Assembly (NCBI GenBank): GCA_027859195.1
Contig: JAQIBF010000057.1
Location: forward strand, 1 to 41,893
Length of the DNA stretch: 41,893 bases
Origin: Helicobacteraceae bacterium
GTDB lineage: Bacteria; Campylobacterota; Campylobacteria; Campylobacterales; Sulfurimonadaceae
Direction: 5' to 3'
Below the pieces are notes generated by a model. That model had not been told where the DNA came from. It worked only from the letters and a program-made list of their open reading frames with translations, and ran no database searches. The position numbers were made by a program, and so were the translations under genes. Below, in pieces: positions 8,277-18,360 of this stretch. Position 1 is the first letter of the stretch. Each line of letters begins with the position of its first letter.

Positions 8277-9074
8277 CTATTGCCGTTTATTGAGGGCTTC
8301 TTTAAAACCCCATCCGCGTCTTGCTTCAACCACTTTTTTATGGTCGACTTCGGCGATCATCAACTCTTCACTGCCGCCTAGATGCTCTTCTATCTCACCG
8401 TATGGGTTTGCAAAGACTGAGTCACCGTAGAAATGCCAGGTGTAGTCATCTTCTTTATAGTCACCGATACGATTGGCACGCAGGATGTAGCAGTTGTGGG
8501 TAAAGGCGCGAGTTTTAATGACCTCTTTCCAACGTTCATGCGACTCAAAAGTCGAGATTGTCGGCAGTAATACACAATCTACGTTTTTCAGGGAAGCGTA
8601 GTACCACAAGTCATCAAAATGAAGTTCAAAACCACCCATGATCATAAACTTCACGCCGTCTAATGTAAAACTCAACGGGGCCTTAATACCTTCTATCGGG
8701 TTGGCAAAGTATCTCTCTTCATTCCAGTGGCTGTAGTTAATAAGGAACTGCTGATGGTAATAACTGATAGAGTTTGGTGAGATCTTGGCGATCACCTTAT
8801 AGGGCTCTTTCTTCTTGACAAGGATAATAGGAGCGACGATCACCATACCGTGTTTTCGTGCCATCTCTTTTAAAACAGAGAGTTGATGTTCACTCTGCTC
8901 TTGGATCATAGCAATAGGAGTAGACTCCAACTCTTTAAAAAAAGAGTTAAGCATATATTCACCCAACAGAAGGAGTTTCACCCCCTTCTTGTGAGCAATG
9001 CGTATAAAATGGTAGAGTTTAGTCGAACTCATGCCAATGGATTGAAGTTGTAATACTGCGACTTTCATTGGCAT
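8277..9074 (-). CDS. Nitrilase-fold protein lacking catalytic Cys and Lys
   Basis: 265 aa with the overall carbon-nitrogen hydrolase pattern. The Glu of the triad is present (LLLLGEYML). At the Lys position the expected YxKxxL reads YHQQFL, and at the nucleophile the expected CYDLRFPEL reads GFELHFDDL, with Gly for Cys. As a hydrolase it is therefore probably inactive; it may be a regulatory or structural paralogue. It sits 9 nt downstream of xseB as the last gene of the met/xse run. A second family member at 35687-36412 keeps the full triad, which underlines the loss. Confidence 0.8.
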   Translation of the reverse strand: MPMKVAVLQLQSIGMSSTKLYHFIRIAHKKGVKLLLLGEYMLNSFFKELESTPIAMIQEQSEHQLSVLKEMARKHGMVIVAPIILVKKKEPYKVIAKISPNSISYYHQQFLINYSHWNEERYFANPIEGIKAPLSFTLDGVKFMIMGGFELHFDDLWYYASLKNVDCVLLPTISTFESHERWKEVIKTRAFTHNCYILRANRIGDYKEDDYTWHFYGDSVFANPYGEIEEHLGGSEELMIAEVDHKKVVEARRGWGFKEALNKRQ

Positions 9075-9083
9075 GATCCTCCT

Positions 9084-9281
9084 TTAGCGCTCTGTACGGA
9101 TCTGTTCTATCTGGAGTTGCGCATTTTCAAGCATCTTCTGTGCTTCTTGCAACTCTTTCATTCCCTCTTCGTAAGCTTTTACGCTGTCGCTCAAGGTGAT
9201 CTCAGGATTCATCAACTTCTCTAAGATCACTTTTGCTTTGTCAAGTCTGACTTCAAAATCTTGTGTTGTTTTTTCACTCAT
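9084..9281 (-). CDS. xseB: Exodeoxyribonuclease VII small subunit
   Basis: 65-aa helical protein that binds XseA to form exonuclease VII, which degrades single-stranded DNA. The family pattern is visible: FEVRLDKAKVILEKL, then LSDSVKAYEEGMKEL, then the heptad-rich ENAQLQIEQI tail. The start at 9281 (MSEKTT) overlaps the metX 3' end by 8 nt, so the two are likely translationally coupled. Longer in-frame starts would extend into metX and do not match the family. The large subunit is not in this window. Confidence 0.88.
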   Translation of the reverse strand: MSEKTTQDFEVRLDKAKVILEKLMNPEITLSDSVKAYEEGMKELQEAQKMLENAQLQIEQIRTER

Positions 9282-10401
9282 GTAGTGCCTTTTTAACATA
9301 ATCATCAAATTTGTCAAGCTCCACCAAAAAGGCGTCATGACCATAGTTGCTATCGACTTCAAAGTAGTCACTTTGCAGTGTCTTGCGTCCTGCGAGCTTG
9401 TCTGCGATCACTTTCATCTCGTCACTTAAAAAGAGCATATCCTCTTTAAAGCTTATCAAATAGGTCTCAGACTGTACGTTTAAGAGCGCCTGTTCCAAAG
9501 AGTCGAACCCGCGAGAAAGGTCATAGATGTTTATCGCTTTTGTGATATAAAGATACGATAACGGATCAAACCACTTGGTAAAGTTATAACCGTTATATTC
9601 AAGGTATGACTCAACTTGAAACTTTCCAAAAAGCTCAAAAAGGCCATCTGTAAGTTTGTATTCGCGCCCGAATTTCTTTTGCATAGAGTAGTGGGAGAGA
9701 AAACTGATATGTCCCGCCATGCGTCCAACAGCCATCCCGCTCAAACCATTTTCATGAAGATCTTCCGGATCGTAATAGCCGTTTTTAAACTCCGGGTCGT
9801 GCAAAATAGACGCTTGCGCCACTTTGTTAAAAGCGATTGCCCAAGGCTGGGTAGCATACGTCGCTGCCATCGCAATGATCTTGGTCGCAAACTTAGGGAA
9901 TTGGACGGCAAACTGCAGTGCCTGCATACCACCCATCGAGCCGCCGACAATTGCATGAACATGGTGTATACCCAAACGGTCAAACAGAATACGTTGCGCT
10001 TTGACCATATCTTTGATCGTCACAACAGGAAATTTGTAACGATAGGGTTCTTGATCTGGATACCTTCTCGACATCGGTCCGGTAGAGCCGAAACAGCTCC
10101 CGATCACGTTGGTGGAGATGACAAAAAATTCATCTGTATCGATCGCTTTGCCTGGACCGATAAAACCGTCCCACCATCCCCCTTTGTGCTCGCCCTCATA
10201 ATAGCCGGCAGCATGATGCGATCCGGTCAAGGCATGACATACAACGATAATGTTGGACTTATCGTCATTCATCTTGCCGTAGGTCTCATAGATGACATCG
10301 TACGGTTCCAAGATACGCCCGCTCTCCAGGTATAGAGGATTGGTAAAGTGCTCGGTATGGGTCTCTAACTGTAAGAGTGCTCTGCTTTTTGCTGCTTCGA
10401 T
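9274..10401 (-). CDS. metX: Homoserine O-acetyltransferase (non-canonical start)
   Basis: Alpha/beta hydrolase that acetylates L-homoserine with acetyl-CoA, giving the substrate of MetY. The nucleophile elbow GGSMGG is near residue 155 and the catalytic His in YGHDAF is near residue 353. The first canonical start in frame is a TTG at 10311, but conserved family residues THTEHFTNPLYLESGR are encoded upstream of it. Between the metY stop and that TTG the frame has no ATG, GTG or TTG. The best candidate is ATC at 10401, with AGAGG 7 nt before it. If only the TTG is used, about 23 conserved residues are lost. The metX frame starts at the metY stop (TAG 10406-10404). Confidence 0.88.
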   Translation of the reverse strand: MEAAKSRALLQLETHTEHFTNPLYLESGRILEPYDVIYETYGKMNDDKSNIIVVCHALTGSHHAAGYYEGEHKGGWWDGFIGPGKAIDTDEFFVISTNVIGSCFGSTGPMSRRYPDQEPYRYKFPVVTIKDMVKAQRILFDRLGIHHVHAIVGGSMGGMQALQFAVQFPKFATKIIAMAATYATQPWAIAFNKVAQASILHDPEFKNGYYDPEDLHENGLSGMAVGRMAGHISFLSHYSMQKKFGREYKLTDGLFELFGKFQVESYLEYNGYNFTKWFDPLSYLYITKAINIYDLSRGFDSLEQALLNVQSETYLISFKEDMLFLSDEMKVIADKLAGRKTLQSDYFEVDSNYGHDAFLVELDKFDDYVKKALHE

Positions 10402-10403
10402 GA

Positions 10404-11669
10404 CTACGCCTCTAATGCCTGAGACAGGTCGGCAATAAGATCACTTACATTTTCAAGACCTGCACTCAATCGAATAAGTCCTGACGGTACACCGCAAGCG
10501 ACTAACTCATCTTCCGAAAGTTGCTGGTGTGTTGTCGATGCAGGGTGCGTGATGATCGACTTTGAATCACCAATGTTGACCACTAACGAAAAGAGGTCCG
10601 TTGCATCTACAATAGCTTTCGCTGTCTCAAAGCTTGCCACTTCAAAGCTGAGCAGTCCGCTCGCTTGACCCTCTTCAAAATAGCGCTGTGCATTGGCATA
10701 GTTACTGTTTGACGGCAGTCCAGGGTAATTTACCTTTGTGACTTTTGGATGTGTTTCTAAATATTCTGCCAACATCAAAGCATTCTTGGAGTGCTCTTTC
10801 ATGCGAAGCGCAAGCGTCTCCAGCCCTTGTATAAAGAGCCATGAGTTAAAAGGTGAACTTACCGCACCCAAGTCACGTAAAAGAGAGAGACGGGCACGAA
10901 GGCTATAGAGAGGCAGTGGTACATCAACATAGACCAAGCCATGGTATGAGCTGTCCGGTTCATTAAAGTGGTTATAACGTGCATTGCCTTTGATCTTGTC
11001 GACCAAACCTTTACGCTCGACCATAATACCGCCGATAGCAAGACCCTGCCCTGTTGTATATTTACTGGCCGAATGCACAACCACATCTACACCGTGTTCA
11101 AACGGACGGCAGAGTGCCGGTGTTGCAACCGTATTGTCAACAACTGTCAAGACATTATGTCTGTTGGCGATCTCAGTGATAGCCGCAATATCTGCCACAT
11201 CGATACTAGGATTGGTCAATGTCTCAAAAAAGATCACTTTTGTCTTATCATCAATAAGCGCTTCAGCCTCTTGCGGTTTTTGCACATCAAAGTAACGTGC
11301 TTCAATACCAAAACGTTTCAGTGAGTGAGAGAAGAGTGTCAATGACCCGCCATAAAGCTGTGAAGCACAGACGATGTTGTCCCCTGCTTCTGCAGCATTG
11401 GCAATAGCATAGAAGATCGCTGACATACCGCTAGAGGTTGCTAGCGCTGCTTCGCCCCCTTCTAGCTGAGCGAAACGTTTTTCAAAGACATCAGTTGTCG
11501 GGTTGTTAAGACGGGTATAGATATTGCCTAACTCTTTAAGTGCAAATAGGTTAGCTGCATGTTCAACGTCGCGAAACTCATACGCTGTACTCATATAAAT
11601 CGGTACAGCCATTGTTGCTTGAGAATCTTTCTCGTAACCTGCGTGGAGCGCTTCTGTTTGAAAATGCAT
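10404..11669 (-). CDS. metY: O-acetylhomoserine sulfhydrylase (aminocarboxypropyltransferase)
   Basis: Cytosolic PLP enzyme of the Cys/Met metabolism family that turns O-acetylhomoserine plus sulfide into homocysteine. Length (421 aa) is normal for MetY. The PLP lysine lies in SASKYTTGQG near residue 200. The N-terminal FQTEALHAGY and the C-terminal SIITHPASTTHQQLS and GLIRLSAGLE blocks are all family signatures. It precedes metX directly, giving a two-step direct-sulfhydrylation module in a presumably sulfide-using organism. Start ATG at 11669 follows aGATAaGGAT upstream, an acceptable SD. Confidence 0.95.
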   Translation of the reverse strand: MHFQTEALHAGYEKDSQATMAVPIYMSTAYEFRDVEHAANLFALKELGNIYTRLNNPTTDVFEKRFAQLEGGEAALATSSGMSAIFYAIANAAEAGDNIVCASQLYGGSLTLFSHSLKRFGIEARYFDVQKPQEAEALIDDKTKVIFFETLTNPSIDVADIAAITEIANRHNVLTVVDNTVATPALCRPFEHGVDVVVHSASKYTTGQGLAIGGIMVERKGLVDKIKGNARYNHFNEPDSSYHGLVYVDVPLPLYSLRARLSLLRDLGAVSSPFNSWLFIQGLETLALRMKEHSKNALMLAEYLETHPKVTKVNYPGLPSNSNYANAQRYFEEGQASGLLSFEVASFETAKAIVDATDLFSLVVNIGDSKSIITHPASTTHQQLSEDELVACGVPSGLIRLSAGLENVSDLIADLSQALEA

Positions 11670-11731
11670 ATCTATCCTTATCTCTGAGAGTTTTACATCA
11701 ACATCAAAACGATATCAATGTAAAAACCTCG

Positions 11732-12259
11732 TTATTTATATATGACAACCGTTTCTGCAAGCAGGTCATGTAACGCACGCCTGTCTTTTCGAAAAGCAAC
11801 CATCAAAAACCCGACAGCCAAAGGGATGGTAGAAATTATATAACCAATATAACGAATAATCGCTTGTTTATTGTTAATCTCTTCATACGTTTTTGCATCA
11901 ACAACATGAATACCCAGCACTTTTTTACCAGGTGTTGCCCCTGCCCATCTTTTCCAGAACAAAATAGTCACTCCGGCAATCAACAGCTCAAACAGTGGTT
12001 CCCATTTCATACTGGTTTTCGGCATACTTTCAAGTGCAGTAAGCAACTCACCGTTTTGTGCCAAAGTAATGCTTTGTGTGACGTCTGAAAAGTCTAACCA
12101 TTCGCCACCGCTCAGAATATAGACAATAAACCCAAGCGGCACGATCAATACAGCTGTGTCTATCCAGGTCGCTAAGAAACGGATCCAGAAACCGGCGTAT
12201 CTAATTTTTGATTTTGAATTTTGAATGTTAAATGATTCTTCCATTACAGCCAGTTCCAT
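11732..12259 (-). CDS. RDD family membrane protein
   Basis: 175 aa, three or four membrane spans. The family signature appears as RYAGFWIRFLATWIDTAVL (the R...D pair), GATPGKKVLGIHVVDA in the middle and the RDD-like DRRALHDLLAETVV at the end. RDD proteins are small inner-membrane proteins; some act in ion antiport, but this one cannot be assigned. Two starts are possible, 12259 and 12244 (MEESFN), and neither has a clear SD. It lies between the guaB terminator and metY, so it may begin a new transcript. Confidence 0.82.
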   Translation of the reverse strand: MELAVMEESFNIQNSKSKIRYAGFWIRFLATWIDTAVLIVPLGFIVYILSGGEWLDFSDVTQSITLAQNGELLTALESMPKTSMKWEPLFELLIAGVTILFWKRWAGATPGKKVLGIHVVDAKTYEEINNKQAIIRYIGYIISTIPLAVGFLMVAFRKDRRALHDLLAETVVIYK

Positions 12260-12333
12260 CCATTAAAAATAGAAACAAGAGCTTTTGCTAGAGGATACTC
12301 TCATTTACAATTTATCATTAATAATTCAAAATT

Positions 12334-13814
<1,481 letters not shown>

Positions 13815-15164
13815 TTATGAATTTAATTTAAAATTTAGTTGTTTTTCTAATGAGAGGGCACCGTCAAACAGTGTCTGCTCTTCATAAGCATTCGCAATCA
13901 GTTGGAGACCGACCGGCATGCCGTTTTCAGCCGTGTCTACCGGAAGCGAGATCGCTGGTAGGCCGGCAAGGTTGACTGAGATAGTATAGATATCACTCAA
14001 ATACATCTCAAGCGGATCTTCCAAAGCACCGACTTCATAAGCCGTACGCGGCGCGACTGGGCTTAAGATAAGATCGACTTCAGCAAACAGTTTTGCGTAC
14101 TCATCTTTAATAAGGTGACGTACTTTTTGTGCCTTAACATAGTAAGCATCGTAGTAACCGCTAGAGAGAACAAAGTTACCCAGCAGGATACGACGTTTGA
14201 CCTCATCACCAAAACCTTCTGAACGGGTTCTGACATAGAGATCGTGCAGGCTTTCACCCTCTTTTCGGTTACCGTAACGGACACCGTCATAACGGGCCAG
14301 GTTTGTCGTTGCCTCTGCTGTTGCAGTGATGTAATAAGCAGAGATGTCGAACTTGCCGTCCATCAAACTTTTTTCTACAATAGTATGACCGGCAGCTTTA
14401 AGTGCTTCGACTGTTTTGGCATACCCTTTTTTAATATCGTCACTGGCATCTTTGACATGCTCAGGGATAATAGCAATCGTTAACTTGCGCGAAGCGTCAA
14501 GTTTGTCAGAGACCTTTTCGTTGCTCTCATGACTTGTCGAATCTTTTACATCGTGACCGCTGATGATGTCATAAAGAATCGCTGCATCTTCAACATTTTG
14601 TGTCATCGGTCCGATCTGGTCAAGTGAACTTGCGTACGCACCCAGACCATAACGGCTAACACGACCATATGTCGGTTTCATCCCAACGATCCCGCAGAAT
14701 GCTGCCGGTTGACGGATCGATCCGCCTGTGTCTGAGCCCAAGGCTGCAATGGCAAGTCCTGCTGCGACTGCTGCTGCTGATCCGCCTGATGAACCGCCCG
14801 GTACACAGTTGGCGTTATGCGGGTTCTGCGTGATACCGTAACAAGAGCTCTCTGTGGTCGAACCCATTGCAAATTCGTCCATATTGGTACGGCCAAATGG
14901 TGAAAGACCGGCATCTGTCAATTTGTTGATCACCGTCGCATTGTAAGGTGCAATATAACCCTCTAAGATCTTTGAACCCGAAGTAACAGACCAATCTTTA
15001 ACTTGGATGTTGTCCTTGATAGCGATCGGCACACCTTCGCCGACATTGTTGACATCAATATAAGCATTGAGTTCAGGCTTAGCTTCGATCTGCTTTTTAA
15101 GATCTTTTTTAAAAGTAGCAAGCTCCTCTTTAGAGAGGGCAAGCGCTTCTTTAAGTGTAATCAC
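13815..15164 (-). CDS. gatA: Glutamyl/aspartyl-tRNA(Gln/Asn) amidotransferase subunit A
   Basis: Amidase subunit of GatCAB, which converts Glu-tRNA(Gln) and Asp-tRNA(Asn) to the amidated forms; it releases ammonia from glutamine. 449 aa. The Ser-cisSer-Lys triad is visible: Lys in VPIAIKDNI (~47), the glycine/serine loop [14 protein letters not shown] (~122) and [11 protein letters not shown] (~146). The start is GTG at 15164 with AAGGA 6 nt upstream, inside the preceding 39-aa ORF, whose TGA overlaps this GTG. gatB and gatC are not in the window, though a GatB-tail-like yqeY is. Confidence 0.97.
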   Translation of the reverse strand: MITLKEALALSKEELATFKKDLKKQIEAKPELNAYIDVNNVGEGVPIAIKDNIQVKDWSVTSGSKILEGYIAPYNATVINKLTDAGLSPFGRTNMDEFAMGSTTESSCYGITQNPHNANCVPGGSSGGSAAAVAAGLAIAALGSDTGGSIRQPAAFCGIVGMKPTYGRVSRYGLGAYASSLDQIGPMTQNVEDAAILYDIISGHDVKDSTSHESNEKVSDKLDASRKLTIAIIPEHVKDASDDIKKGYAKTVEALKAAGHTIVEKSLMDGKFDISAYYITATAEATTNLARYDGVRYGNRKEGESLHDLYVRTRSEGFGDEVKRRILLGNFVLSSGYYDAYYVKAQKVRHLIKDEYAKLFAEVDLILSPVAPRTAYEVGALEDPLEMYLSDIYTISVNLAGLPAISLPVDTAENGMPVGLQLIANAYEEQTLFDGALSLEKQLNFKLNS

Positions 15165-15280
15165 ACATTATCCTTTTTTGCTTTTTTAACTGCATAGACA
15201 CCCGCAAAAGAGACGGCTAAAATAATGACAATCGTCACAATGATCGTAGCGGTACTAACCGGTTGTGTCATATCAAACAT
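15161..15280 (-). CDS. Small single-span membrane protein coupled to ileS and gatA
   Basis: 39-aa ORF starting at ATG 15280. It opens [12 protein letters not shown], then a hydrophobic span ([19 protein letters not shown]) and a basic tail KKAKKDNV, so it should insert with its C-terminus in the cytosol. AAGG lies 6 nt before the ATG. The ATG overlaps the ileS stop by 8 nt, and the TGA overlaps the gatA GTG by 3 nt (15161-15163). This tight packing argues that it is translated. It matches no family I recognise. Confidence 0.65.
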   Translation of the reverse strand: MFDMTQPVSTATIIVTIVIILAVSFAGVYAVKKAKKDNV

Positions 15281-18032
15281 TCATAACCTTGGCACAACGT
15301 TCACATAGGGTATCTTCATCTACTGAATGAAACTTCCAACAACGCGGGCACTTGGCCGCTGTTGCCATACCAATGACAAAGGTGTCGCCATCAACTTCGA
15401 ATTCACCAAGTGTTTCAGCCGGTGTTCCCGTTTTAATACCAGAAACAACAAACCAATCTTCTGCTTCGACCGCAGCCAAGGCATTGATCTTTGCAGAATC
15501 TCCGTAGATCAACAGCTCAAGCGTACTTTTAATGCGTTTCTCTTTTTTAAGAGCATCTACCACTTCAGAGAACCCTTCACGTGCTTTGACCATATACGCT
15601 TCATCGAAGAGTGAATACTCAACATCGATCGGTGTATAGACGATATCGAAGATACTCTCAGCATCACCTTTGATAACCGCTGGTGCGCTCTCTATGATCT
15701 CATCAGCCGTGTAGGTCAAGATCGGTGCGATCAGACCAAGAAGCGACTTCGCGATTATCGCCATTGCACTTTGAGAAGCACGACGGTGTACATCATCTTT
15801 TGCATCACAGTAGAGTCTATCTTTTGTGATATCCATAAAGATACCACTGAGCTCGTTAACAATAAAGTAATTAAGTGTGCTCATACCGCCTACGAAATTA
15901 TATTCACTAAACTGCTTGTGCGTCTCATCAAAAACCCCTTGTGCTTTAGAGACGATCCAGCGATCAAGCTCACCCATCTCAGCATATGGCATAACGGTCT
16001 CAAGGTCGTCAATGTTTGCGAGCAGGAATCTAAAGGTATTGCGAAGTTTACGGTACTGCTCTGAAATCTGTTTCAAAATCTCGTCAGAGATCTTCAAGTC
16101 TGTCTGATAGTCACTCATCGCAACCCAGAAACGGAGTATCTCAGAACCGTACTGTTTAATGACTTTCTCAGGAGCAACAACGTTGCCCTTGGACTTAGAC
16201 ATCTTCTCACCCTTTGAATCAACAGTAAACCCGTGTGTCAAGATACCTTTGTAAGGGGCCTTGGACTGAACGGCAGCACTTAAAAAGAGAGAGGATTGAA
16301 ACCAACCTCGGTGTTGGTCGGAACCTTCAACGTAAAGATCAGTCGGATATTTTCCTGCATCATAATTACGAGACTTAAGTACAGCATTCCATGTCGATCC
16401 CGAGTCGAACCAGACATCAAGAATATCCGTGACTTTCTCCAGCTCTTCCGGTTTATAGCCTGAACCCGGGTAAAGAAGCTCTCCGATCTCCATGTTGTAC
16501 CAGGCGTCAGATCCCTGCATTTCAAAGATCATCGCAACAAAGTTAAGAACCTTCTCATCCAGGATCACTTCACCCGTTGCTTTAACACGGAAAAGTGCGA
16601 TCGGCACACCCCAATCACGTTGACGAGAGATACACCAGTCAGGACGGTTCTCAACCATTGATCGCAGACGTTTGCGTCCTGTTTCCGGATAAAAAGAGGT
16701 TTTAGCAATCTCGTCAAGCGCGATCTCACGAAGTGTGCGTTCTTCACCTACCGGTTTTTGGTCAACTGCAATAAACCACTGCTTTGTTGCACGGAAGATC
16801 AACGGTGTATGCGAACGCCAACAGTGTGGATACGAATGTCTAAACTTACTCTGTTTCAACAATGATTCACCAAGCAGTTCCAAGATGGCATCGTTCGACT
16901 TAAAGATGTGTTTACCCACAAACTCTTCCGGGTTTGGAAAGAGTCTGTCGAGAACCACAGTCTCATCAAAACAGCCTGTCTCATCAACCGGCATGACAAC
17001 TTCCAGGTTGTACTTTAGACCTATGCGGTAATCATCTTCACCGTGGCCCGGTGCTGTATGGACACAGCCTGTACCATTTTCCATCAATACATGCTCGCCT
17101 AAAACAATGTGTGATGAACGCCCGTTTAGAGGATTGACGGCATGCAGGTTCTCAAACTTGACAGCATCAAATGTCTGAACGACCTTGCCTGAAAAAATAC
17201 CGTTTTCAATGTTTTCATTATAAAGCTTCTCAGCAACGATATAACCGTCACTTGTGCGCACATACTACTCTTCAGGATTCAGTGCTATCGCTGTATTTGC
17301 CGGAAGTGTCCAAGGTGTCGTCGTCCAGATAACCAGACCCGCTTTACCTTCAATGCCCATACGTATTTTTGACTCATCACTGAGTTCAAATACAACATAG
17401 ATAGAGTGAGACTCTTTCTCTTCATACTCGACTTCGGCTTCTGCCAGAGCTGTACGTTCTGCCCATGACCAGTAGACCGGCTTGGAACGCTCTATCAAAA
17501 GACCTTTTTTAGCCACATCACAAAGGGTACGGTAGATGTTTGCTTCGAATTTGTAGTCCATTGTCAGGTATGGTTTTTCCCAGTCGGCTAAAATACCCAG
17601 AGTCTTGAACTCTTCTTTTTGAATGTCAACAAATTTGGCAGCATGCTCACGACAAAGTTTTCGGACTTCACCCGTACTCAAGAGCTCTTTTTTCTGTTTT
17701 CCGCCAAGCTTTTTCTCAACTTGCTGCTCGATCGGCAGACCATGGCAGTCCCAACCCGGTGTAAAACGCACTGACTTGTTGTTGAAATAGTTAAACTTGA
17801 TAATGATATCTTTGAGGACCTTGTTGAGAGCATGTCCGATATGGATATGACCATTGGCATACGGCGGCCCATCATGCAGGGTGAAAGGTTCTGCCCCTTC
17901 ACGATTTTTTTTCATCTTCTCATAGATCTTATTCTCATCCCAGGCTTTATAACGCACCGGCTCGTTTTGAACAAGGTTCCCTCGCATTGGGAAGTCTGTT
18001 TTTGGTAATAACAGAGTCTCTTTATAATCCAT
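15273..18032 (-). CDS. ileS: Isoleucine--tRNA ligase, interrupted by an in-frame amber codon
   Basis: Class I synthetase charging tRNA-Ile; about 919 codons in total, normal for bacterial IleRS. Part 1 (18032 to 17265, 255 aa) holds the HIGH motif (GHIHIGHAL, ~60) and the start of CP1. A TAG at 17267-17265 follows LNPEE. Part 2 (662 aa) can start at a GTG at 17261, 3 nt after the TAG, and holds most of CP1 editing, KMSKSKGN (~610 of the full protein) and the C-terminal zinc motif CPRCW/CERC. Both halves are otherwise intact and in the same frame. Options are a sequencing error, a real nonsense mutation with readthrough or suppression, or a natural two-chain enzyme made by reinitiation. GAGG precedes the ATG at 18032. 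Confidence 0.92.
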
Positions 18033-18040
18033 GTTGCCCT

Positions 18041-18098
18041 CAATATTAGAGGCACCTCTAAAAACCCTAGTCAGCCGCAGAGGTCAACTAGGTTTTTT
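18041..18098 (-). promoter_or_regulatory. Candidate attenuator leader of ileS
   Basis: In the RNA of the minus strand three pairings compete. Stem A: AAAACCTAGT (arm within 18087-18097) with ACTAGGGTTTT (within 18060-18071), ending in a T run like a terminator. Stem B: ACCTCT (18084-18079) with AGAGGT (18059-18054), which cannot coexist fully with A. Stem C: AGAGG (18059-18055) with CCTCT (18052-18048), which frees ACCTCT. This is an attenuator-like layout between promoter and start. No T-box specifier or AGAA..GGGUGG motif and no leader peptide were found. Confidence 0.45.
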
Positions 18099-18127
18099 AG
18101 GGAGCCTTCTGTATTTAAAATTTTTGG

Positions 18128-18133
18128 ATTATA
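18128..18133 (-). promoter_or_regulatory. -10 box of ileS
   Basis: TATAAT on the minus strand about 95 nt upstream of the ileS ATG. No good -35 hexamer is seen at 17-nt spacing. It would give a leader of roughly 90 nt carrying the competing hairpins. Confidence 0.45.
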
Positions 18134-18310
18134 TCCTTATAGGGTTTAAAAAGGGCTGACAATATGCGACTACTGCACTACAGGCGCGTGAGCAGGAGGG
18201 TACCAGATGGTCACATTCCATAAAATATAATTGTAGACTTCTGCAATTATAAATGTAAAATTCTACTTTTGTTCTTTGTTGCAAGTACCCATTACGCAAT
18301 AATCTCATTG

Positions 18311-18319
18311 TGTTATACT
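18311..18319 (+). promoter_or_regulatory. Extended -10 promoter of cinA
   Basis: TGTTATACT is an extended -10 (TGn + TATACT) lying 42 nt before the cinA TTG. It diverges from the ileS promoter, and the two share the 328-nt intergenic region. Confidence 0.5.
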
Positions 18320-18360
18320 TCCTATAGGCTACATTGCCTACCTTTAATTTGGAGCATACT

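Noticed and set aside
9616-10335. 239-aa plus-strand ORF opposite metX
   Set aside because: It lies antisense to a confidently identified enzyme and its translation has no domain-like features; it is a shadow of metX codon bias.
17265-17267. TAG in ileS as pyrrolysine
   Set aside because: No pyl genes or suppressor tRNA are in the window and the position lies in a variable editing-domain segment.
18041-18121. T-box riboswitch upstream of ileS
   Set aside because: No AGAA-GGGUGG conserved elements or specifier loop could be seen; the hairpins are kept only as a candidate attenuator.
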